Positions 7,860 through 11,371 of a stretch of 11,371 nucleotides of DNA are shown here, in pieces. This DNA comes from Clostridia bacterium (GTDB lineage Bacteria; Bacillota; Clostridia; Christensenellales; Aristaeellaceae), in the NCBI GenBank assembly GCA_017458865.1, contig JAFSZW010000508.1, positions 1-11,371 of the forward strand. Reading direction: 5' to 3'. Made by a program: the position numbers and the translations under genes. Each line of letters begins with the position of its first letter. The stretch's first letter is position 1. A model generated the notes under the pieces. It was not told where the DNA came from. It saw only the letters and a list, made by a program, of their open reading frames with translations, and made no database searches.

Positions 7860-8761
7860 TAAAGACGGTTGGAATTATAGGGCTTGGCGCACTCGGTATG
7901 CTGTTCGGTGACCGCCTGATGCAGGGCAATGCACATGTCATCGTAATTGCAGATGCTGACCGCGCTGCCAGGATCCGTGCAAATGGCACGGTGATCAACG
8001 GCAGGCATGTGGACTTTGAGGTCAGGACGCCGGATGAGGCGGAACCAGTAGACCTGTTGATTTTCGCAACGAAGTTTGGCGGCCTTGAAAGCGCCATGGA
8101 AACAGCGGCACCGTTTGTCGGGCCGGATACCATTTTGCTGTCCGTGCTCAATGGCATCTCCAGTGAACAGGTGCTCGGCAGCCGCTTTGGCAGCGAAAAG
8201 GTGCTCCTGTGCACCGCACAGGGAATGGATGCTGTCCATGAGGGAAATATGCTCTGCTATGCCAATCCGGGCTCTTTAACCATTGGCGAGCCTGAACCGG
8301 ATCATATGTCGGAGCGGCTCATGGCCGTTACCGCCTTCCTGCAGGATGCAGGTGTGACCGCGACGGCAGTCCCTGATATGGCCAGACGGCAATGGGGCAA
8401 GCTCATGCTCAACGTGGGAATCAACCAGGTGGTCATGGTCTACGAAGGAAATTACGGAACTGTCCGGGTGCCGGGTGAGGCACGGGACATGATGATTGCC
8501 GCCATGCGTGAGGTCCAGGCGGTTGCCGCAAAAGAGGGATATCCTATTACAGATGAGGAGCTCTACGGGTGGGTAGCCCTGACGGACTCGCTCTCCCCGG
8601 AAGGCAAGCCGAGCATGCGGCAGGACAGCGAAGCCCACCGGAAGAGCGAGGTGGAGCTGTTCGCAGGCACCATCATCCGCGAAGCGGAGCGCTTTAATGT
8701 GGATGTGCCCATCAACAGGGCGCTCTACCGTCGGATTCTCGAAATGGAAAGCCGTTACTGA
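7856..8761 (+). CDS. panE: Ketopantoate reductase family protein (PanE/ApbA)
   Basis: A 301-residue NADPH-dependent dehydrogenase of the family that reduces 2-dehydropantoate to pantoate for coenzyme A synthesis. It has the Rossmann glycine motif GLGALG at 9-14, N99 in VLNG, the catalytic lysine K182 with N186 in GKLMLN, SMRQD at 253-257, and E265 in KSEVELF. These match the functional residues of E. coli PanE (K176, S244, D248, E256). ATG 7856 overlaps the acyltransferase stop as ATGA. Its place in an envelope operon leaves two options: true pantoate synthesis, or reduction of another 2-oxo acid. The family contains many members of unproven substrate, so the gene symbol is tentative. It is the last gene before the terminator at 8822. 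Confidence 0.85.
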   Translation: MIKTVGIIGLGALGMLFGDRLMQGNAHVIVIADADRAARIRANGTVINGRHVDFEVRTPDEAEPVDLLIFATKFGGLESAMETAAPFVGPDTILLSVLNGISSEQVLGSRFGSEKVLLCTAQGMDAVHEGNMLCYANPGSLTIGEPEPDHMSERLMAVTAFLQDAGVTATAVPDMARRQWGKLMLNVGINQVVMVYEGNYGTVRVPGEARDMMIAAMREVQAVAAKEGYPITDEELYGWVALTDSLSPEGKPSMRQDSEAHRKSEVELFAGTIIREAERFNVDVPINRALYRRILEMESRY

Positions 8762-8821
8762 CCTATATGCCTGCTGCAGGCAGATGTTCCTGAGTGTCCC
8801 GTATATCGAGTCAGACAAGAG

Positions 8822-8846
8822 GTGCCATGCAAATGGCACTTTTTTT
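8822..8846 (+). terminator. Intrinsic terminator of the envelope operon
   Basis: A perfect 7-bp stem, GTGCCAT (8822-8828) with ATGGCAC (8833-8839), a GCAA tetraloop and seven T (8840-8846). It lies 60 bases after the dehydrogenase stop and is the clearest terminator in the window. Confidence 0.92.
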
Positions 8847-8967
8847 GTTGTCTCTGCGGCACTGAAGACCAAGGACGTGATCCTGAACCCTTGTGCAGGC
8901 GGGAAAGGTGCAGAAAAGGCTGTGCAGAACCTGAGGGTGCATGACACCGCGATAAACTACAGGTTTA

Positions 8968-8996
8968 ATGACAGCCGCTTTTTCCCGTGATAATAT
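8968..8996 (+). promoter_or_regulatory. Candidate sigma-70 type promoter
   Basis: ATGACA (8968-8973, five of six matches to TTGACA) stands 15 bases before GATAAT (8989-8994, five of six to TATAAT). Alternatively it stands 17 bases before TAATAT (8991-8996). It lies after the operon terminator and before a short unit that has its own terminator, which supports it. Transcription would begin near 9001-9004. Nothing notable was seen between 8847 and 8967. Confidence 0.5.
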
Positions 8997-9031
8997 AAGC
9001 CCATCAACCTGTGAGAGAGGCGTCCTGATCA

Positions 9032-9157
9032 ATGCTGTCATCTGCGGTGCTTTTCTGCATAGACAATTCTGATAAGTGGACGTACTCAATTGCGGGACAT
9101 GTCTGCGTTTGCGCACGGACTGACGGCGTCATCTGGACGGATCTGACTCTGAGATAA
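9032..9157 (+). CDS. Candidate small ORF, 41 residues
   Basis: ATG at 9032 to TAA at 9155-9157, with an in-frame TGA at 9026-9028 just upstream, so this ATG is the only likely start. GAGAGAGG at 9013-9020 is an acceptable though distant ribosome site (11 bases). The product starts MLSSAVLFCIDNSDKW and holds three cysteines (9, 25, 27) and two tryptophans; there is no clear signal peptide or membrane span. It fills the middle of the promoter-to-terminator unit. I do not recognise a family, and chance could give an ORF of this size, so coding is only possible. Confidence 0.25.
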   Translation: MLSSAVLFCIDNSDKWTYSIAGHVCVCARTDGVIWTDLTLR

Positions 9158-9180
9158 AGGGAAGAATTTCCGCTGTTTAC

Positions 9181-9208
9181 GCCCATTCCGTTGCGGATGG
9201 GCATTTTT
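9181..9208 (+). terminator. Intrinsic terminator of the short unit
   Basis: GCCCAT-T-CCG (9181-9190) pairs with CGG-ATGGGC (9194-9202), with a one-base bulge and a TTG loop, then ATTTTT (9203-9208). The T-run is on the + side only, so it serves rightward transcription. Confidence 0.8.
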
Positions 9209-9237
9209 GATGCCACAGCCCAGTGGTTCTGGTCTGC

Positions 9238-9295
9238 TTTCAGGTAAGGCAGTCGCCAAATCAGCAGGTTTTCGGCATGACCTGCATGCCTGAAA
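9238..9295 (+). other. Foldable element abutting the tRNA 5' end
   Basis: TTTCAGG (9238-9244) can pair with CCTGAAA (9289-9295), a perfect 7-bp closing stem that ends one base before tRNA position 1. Inside are GGC-AGTC-GCC (9248-9257) and GCAGGT (9264-9269) with ACCTGC (9280-9285). Together they give a three-way junction. A competing fold pairs GGCATG (9274-9279) with CATGCC (9285-9290). No convincing tRNA promoter was found in 9209-9296, so the tRNA may be expressed by read-through or from a weak promoter. The function of the element is unknown. Confidence 0.35.
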
Positions 9296-9296
9296 T

Positions 9297-9369
9297 GCTG
9301 CCGTAACTCAACGGTCAGAGTTCCGGCCTTATAAGCCGGGGGTTGCCTGTTCGAATCAGGCCGGCAGTA
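9297..9369 (+). tRNA. tRNA-Ile with anticodon UAU
   Basis: A full cloverleaf of 73 bases can be drawn. Acceptor GCTGCCG (9297-9303) pairs with CGGCAGT (9362-9368), with top pair G1.U72 and A73. TA at 8-9. D arm ACTC/GAGT with an 8-base loop containing GG. Anticodon arm CCGGC/GCCGG with loop CTTATAA, giving anticodon TAT that reads AUA codons. Five-base variable region GGGTT. T arm GCCTG/CAGGC with loop TTCGAAT. CCA is not encoded. U8-A14 and A15-U48 tertiary pairs are possible. Unusual points: the G.U top pair, A10-U25 in the D stem, and U26. Most bacteria read AUA with a lysidine-modified CAU tRNA, so a UAU species is uncommon. It could be a divergent working tRNA or a tRNA needing 5' repair. 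Confidence 0.85.
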
Positions 9370-9382
9370 CTGACTATTCGCG

Positions 9383-9437
9383 CCTGATGCAGATGGCGGT
9401 GCATCCAGGGCATGTCAACCTGAGGCAGATGAGGTTG
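9383..9437 (+). other. Two hairpins just downstream of the tRNA
   Basis: Hairpin 1: CCTG-ATGCA (9383-9391) with TGCAT-C-CAGG (9400-9409), nine pairs with one bulged C and an 8-base loop. Hairpin 2: CAACCT (9416-9421) with AGGTTG (9432-9437), six pairs with a 10-base loop. Neither has a T-run, so they are not ordinary terminators. They may protect or guide trimming of the tRNA 3' end, or belong to a longer RNA that includes the tRNA. Confidence 0.4.
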
Positions 9438-9471
9438 GGCTATCCGGGCAGGAATGAAGATACCTGGTGAG

Positions 9472-9494
9472 AGATGCGTTTCCGGGCATCTTTT
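9472..9494 (+). terminator. Weak intrinsic terminator after the tRNA region
   Basis: AGATGC (9472-9477) pairs with GCATCT (9486-9491) across an 8-base loop, followed by a short T-run (9491-9494). It is weaker than the other terminators here and may allow read-through into the Thg1-like gene. Confidence 0.4.
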
Positions 9495-9660
9495 GCAGGG
9501 CACGCAACAGCAGACGAACCGGGAAAGCAAGGACTCCGGAGAGGGCACCGGCGCAAACACACCGTATTCCGGAGATTCCGGACCGGGATGAGGACAGTGA
9601 TGACCTTTCCTATGTCTGGTTTCCCAGAAAAGCACATACTTTCGAACAATGGCACAGAGA
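9495..9660 (+). other. Untranslated stretch before the Thg1-like gene, with tandem ATTCCGGA
   Basis: No gene is supported here. Two copies of ATTCCGGA (9566-9573 and 9575-9582) stand nine bases apart, and CTCCGGA occurs at 9534-9540; the TCCGGA core is palindromic. This could be a protein-binding site, but nothing confirms it. I found no good -35/-10 pair, so the promoter of the downstream gene is unknown. Confidence 0.3.
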
Positions 9661-9665
9661 GGAGG
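9661..9665 (+). promoter_or_regulatory. Ribosome-binding site fixing the Thg1-like start
   Basis: GGAGG nine bases before ATG 9675. The frame is open up to 9474, but this site, together with the family's usual N-terminus right after ATG 9675, sets the start there. Confidence 0.8.
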
Positions 9666-9674
9666 AACAGTTCG

Positions 9675-10466
9675 ATGAAATTTGCTGAGTTTGATCAGAT
9701 GATGAGAGTTTACGAGGAGTCTCTTGACCAGTACATCCTGCCGGATATGTACATGGTGGCGCGACTGGATGGACGGTCGTTTACCAGGCTGACAAAGAGA
9801 GTCTGTCGGTTTGAAGCGCCGTTTGATATTGCGTTCCGTGATCTCATGATCAACACGGTCAGAGCACTGATGAACACCGGTTTCAGGATTATCTACGGGT
9901 ACACGGAGAGTGATGAGATATCGCTGCTGTTCCATCCGACAGACAATACGTTCAGCCGGAAGGTGCGAAAGATTAACACCACACTGGCAGGCGAGGCCAG
10001 TGCCATCTTTTCCCTTGCGCTCGGGCAGGCGGCTACCTTTGACTGCCGTGTCATCCCGCTGCCCAATGCAGACCGTGTCGCGGATTACTTTCTCTGGCGG
10101 CAGGAAGACGCACACAGGAATTCGCTGAACGCACACTGCTACTGGGCCCTTCGGCAGGATGGCATGAGCGCCAGGGCGGCGACATCCGCACTTGAGGGAA
10201 TGAATGTTCAGGGCAAGAACGAACTGCTTTTCAATCGGGGGATCAACTACAATGATCTGCCGAACTGGCAAAAGCGCGGTGTTGGGATAAGACCTGCTGC
10301 CGTGCAGCGGGAGGGGTTTGATCCGCTGAGACAGGAGAAAGTCATTGCCGTCCGCAGGGAACTGACCACGGAGGAGGAGCTTCCGCTTGGCAATGAGTAC
10401 CGGCAGTTTATCCTGAAACTGCTCAACGATGCGGACGATGCTTGCGACTCAAAAGCAGCAATCTGA
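9675..10466 (+). CDS. Thg1-like protein (tRNA 3'-5' polymerase, TLP)
   Basis: A 263-residue member of the tRNA-His guanylyltransferase (Thg1) superfamily, which adds nucleotides to the 5' end of RNA. The metal-binding carboxylates are present: D32 in ARLDGRSF, and D80 and E81 in YTESDE (human D29, D76, E77). The eukaryotic HINNLYN motif is replaced: after WRQEDA it reads HRNSLNAH (147-154). This is what separates bacterial TLPs from true Thg1. Studied bacterial TLPs repair 5'-truncated tRNAs in a template-directed way, and bacterial tRNA-His normally encodes its own G-1, so repair or editing is the likelier role. A tRNA-Ile(UAU) gene lies 305 bases upstream on the same strand. Such genes are scattered among bacteria, so horizontal acquisition is plausible. 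The C-terminal 50 residues are less conserved and polar. Confidence 0.93.
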   Translation: MKFAEFDQMMRVYEESLDQYILPDMYMVARLDGRSFTRLTKRVCRFEAPFDIAFRDLMINTVRALMNTGFRIIYGYTESDEISLLFHPTDNTFSRKVRKINTTLAGEASAIFSLALGQAATFDCRVIPLPNADRVADYFLWRQEDAHRNSLNAHCYWALRQDGMSARAATSALEGMNVQGKNELLFNRGINYNDLPNWQKRGVGIRPAAVQREGFDPLRQEKVIAVRRELTTEEELPLGNEYRQFILKLLNDADDACDSKAAI

Positions 10467-10504
10467 CAGATGACAAGAGCTGCATCTGAAGGACATGATA
10501 CAGG

Positions 10505-10531
10505 AAAAGGCAGCACCGAGATGGTGCTGCC
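10505..10531 (-). terminator. Terminator between convergent genes, mainly for the - strand
   Basis: A perfect 9-bp stem, GGCAGCACC (10509-10517) with GGTGCTGCC (10523-10531), and a GAGAT loop. Read on the - strand it is followed by four T (complement of 10505-10508), ending transcription of the YhcH gene. On the + strand no T-run follows, so for the Thg1-like mRNA it may act only as a 3' stabilising hairpin. Confidence 0.75.
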
Positions 10532-10593
10532 GTTGAGAAAACGTTGTACTTCCATCCTGGAACTGATCCCTGAGATGGATGGGTGAGGGGCAA

Positions 10594-11064
10594 TTACAGC
10601 AGATCTACACTGACTTTAACGACAACTTTACGGTAGCTGAGCGGCTGTCCGTCGAGGCAGATGCCCGGACGATGCGCATCATTCGGGAAGAATACCGCAT
10701 AGCAGCCCTCTGTCGCGTGGAGGTAGAACTCGCTTGGGAAGTCCTCATAGAAATACAGATCCTCATCTGCACGGCTGTCATCGACGCACTTCTCGGCACC
10801 GGTGAAGGGGGCCACGCCGCAGAGCTCTTCTCCACTCAGCCAGAACTGGACATCCACATATTTGCGATGCAGCTCGGGCCTCGTGTTCTCCTTGGGCTGG
10901 CTGGTCAGGTGGAACAGGTTGGCGAACATTTTGTCACCGTCGATGACCTGTTTGCCGTCTTCCAGCTTGGAGAAGTCTGTATTGGCGGCATACTCGATTG
11001 CCTTTTTAATGGCGGCAGGATAACGGGACAGATCATCATTTGCATGGACGCTTGAGAAAATCAT
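10594..11064 (-). CDS. YhcH/YjgK/YiaL (DUF386) family protein
   Basis: A 156-residue soluble protein of the cupin-like YhcH/EbgC family, found with sialic acid, beta-galactosidase and other sugar-catabolism genes; its biochemical role is only partly known and may be sugar anomer or ligand handling. Family motifs: ELHRKYVDVQFWLSGEE at 64-80 (E64, H66 and D71 are likely metal or ligand residues) and FFPNDAHRPG at 125-134 with H131. The start is ATG at 11064-11062, preceded on its own strand by AAAGGAGA. It runs toward the Thg1-like gene and stops before the shared hairpin. A partial gene 65 bases upstream on the same strand may share its transcript, but no sugar gene is visible inside the window to fix the substrate. 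Confidence 0.92.
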   Translation of the reverse strand: MIFSSVHANDDLSRYPAAIKKAIEYAANTDFSKLEDGKQVIDGDKMFANLFHLTSQPKENTRPELHRKYVDVQFWLSGEELCGVAPFTGAEKCVDDSRADEDLYFYEDFPSEFYLHATEGCYAVFFPNDAHRPGICLDGQPLSYRKVVVKVSVDLL

Positions 11065-11129
11065 GGTGAATCTCCTTTCGGTTGCGTAATGGGGAACTGA
11101 TTGAGCCGGCTTTTTAAGGTGATGTGAAA

Positions 11130-11371
11130 TCAGCCGAGATTGCTTTCACTCATGGTGATGACCTGCATGGTGCGAATGATGCCGTCCACAATGGCATTCA
11201 CCTGATCCTCACCATTCCGTTCAGGATAGACGGCCTCAAAGACGAGGGTATCCTTGCCGGCGGTGATCGTAATCAGCGTGATGAGCAGTGTGTCATCATC
11301 TGCCTCCGAATAGGAGAATCGGATGCCCTCCGTCTTCTGTCCGCTGATCGGGTCCAGACCGAGATCTGAGA
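11130..11371 (-). CDS. C-terminal end of an unidentified protein (partial)
   Basis: Open on the - strand from the window edge (frame begins at 11369) to TGA at 11132-11130, giving the last 79 residues. They read as alternating beta strands (GIRFSYSEADDDTLLITLIT, then TLVFEAVYPE) followed by a final helix, VNAIVDGIIRTMQVI. This shape resembles the C-terminus of PsbP/DUF1795-type lipoproteins and related secreted Firmicutes proteins, but the match is by eye and the N-terminus with any lipobox is outside the window. It is separated from the YhcH gene by 65 bases with no evident promoter, so the two may be cotranscribed. The + strand ORF over the same bases is a shadow. Confidence 0.65.
   Translation of the reverse strand, partial: SDLGLDPISGQKTEGIRFSYSEADDDTLLITLITITAGKDTLVFEAVYPERNGEDQVNAIVDGIIRTMQVITMSESNLG

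Larger units (their letters stand above)
9001..9208 (+). ncRNA. Candidate small structured RNA, family not recognised
   Basis: About 208 bases bounded by a candidate promoter upstream and an intrinsic terminator at the end, so probably a separate transcript. Visible pairings: CGTCC (9021-9025) with GGACG (9078-9082), enclosing TGTC (9036-9039) with GACA (9062-9065); a hairpin GTC-TGCG-TTTG-CGCA-CG-GAC (9101-9120) with a two-base bulge; and GGAA/TTCC near 9160-9171. I tried to match it to 6S RNA, SRP RNA, tmRNA, RNase P and T-box leaders and found no convincing fit. It may instead be the mRNA of the 41-codon ORF inside it. The boundaries are estimates. Confidence 0.35.

Noticed and set aside
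9001..9208. 6S, SRP, tmRNA or T-box identity for the short transcript
   Set aside because: No 5'-3' closing stem with a central bubble, no SRP tetraloop domain, too short for tmRNA, and no T-box signature sequence.
9474..9674. Upstream extension of the Thg1-like frame from 9474
   Set aside because: The added 67 residues are Arg-rich and non-family, overlap a hairpin, and the family N-terminus and GGAGG site both fit ATG 9675.
9315..10271. Long - strand open frame (318 codons) opposite the tRNA and Thg1-like gene
   Set aside because: It runs antisense through a clear Thg1 family gene and a tRNA, and its translation shows no recognisable domain.
11105..11120. AGCCGGCT plus TTTTT as a terminator
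   Set aside because: The palindrome is too short to form a hairpin with a loop, and the T-run is on the strand without a gene ending there.
11124..11369. + strand open frame at the right edge
   Set aside because: The opposite strand reads as the better protein, ending in a regular strand-helix pattern, and is collinear with the YhcH gene.
1..11371. CRISPR arrays, insertion sequences or prophage genes
   Set aside because: No regularly spaced direct repeats, transposase motifs, terminal inverted repeats or phage structural genes were seen; a tRNA is present, but I saw no integrase or att-type duplication.

Overview
The window looks like a chromosomal segment of a Bacillota (Firmicutes) bacterium of moderately high G+C content. 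This is inferred from gene content (a NusG domain II envelope protein, a long 37-residue-repeat TPR protein, a DUF5662 protein), from tightly overlapping genes with strong AGGAGG-type ribosome sites, and from a tRNA without an encoded CCA. I cannot name the genus.

Left part (1-3117, + strand): a compact run of four genes, thymidylate kinase (tmk), tRNA 2-thiouridylase (mnmA), a DUF5662 protein and an RluB-type pseudouridine synthase. The last three are linked by 4-base stop/start overlaps. Two of the four modify RNA.

Middle part (3283-8846, + strand): an apparent envelope operon. It holds a 971-residue membrane-anchored zinc-ribbon/TPR protein, a small membrane-anchored NusG domain II protein, an acyltransferase-3 membrane protein and a ketopantoate-reductase-family dehydrogenase. 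It closes with a clear intrinsic terminator at 8822-8846.

RNA-rich stretch (8847-9674): no conventional gene over about 900 bases, but many signals. There is a candidate promoter, a short independent transcription unit (small RNA and/or a 41-codon ORF) with its own terminator, a foldable leader abutting a tRNA, the tRNA-Ile(UAU) gene with a G1.U72 top pair, further hairpins and a weak terminator. These lead to a Thg1-like 3'-5' RNA polymerase gene (9675-10466). A tRNA with a mismatched 5' end next to an enzyme family that rebuilds tRNA 5' ends is the most interesting feature of the window.

Right part (10505-11371, - strand): a convergent pair, a YhcH/YjgK/YiaL (DUF386) protein and, upstream of it, the 3' end of an unidentified gene cut by the window edge. 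A strong hairpin at 10509-10531 separates this pair from the Thg1-like gene.
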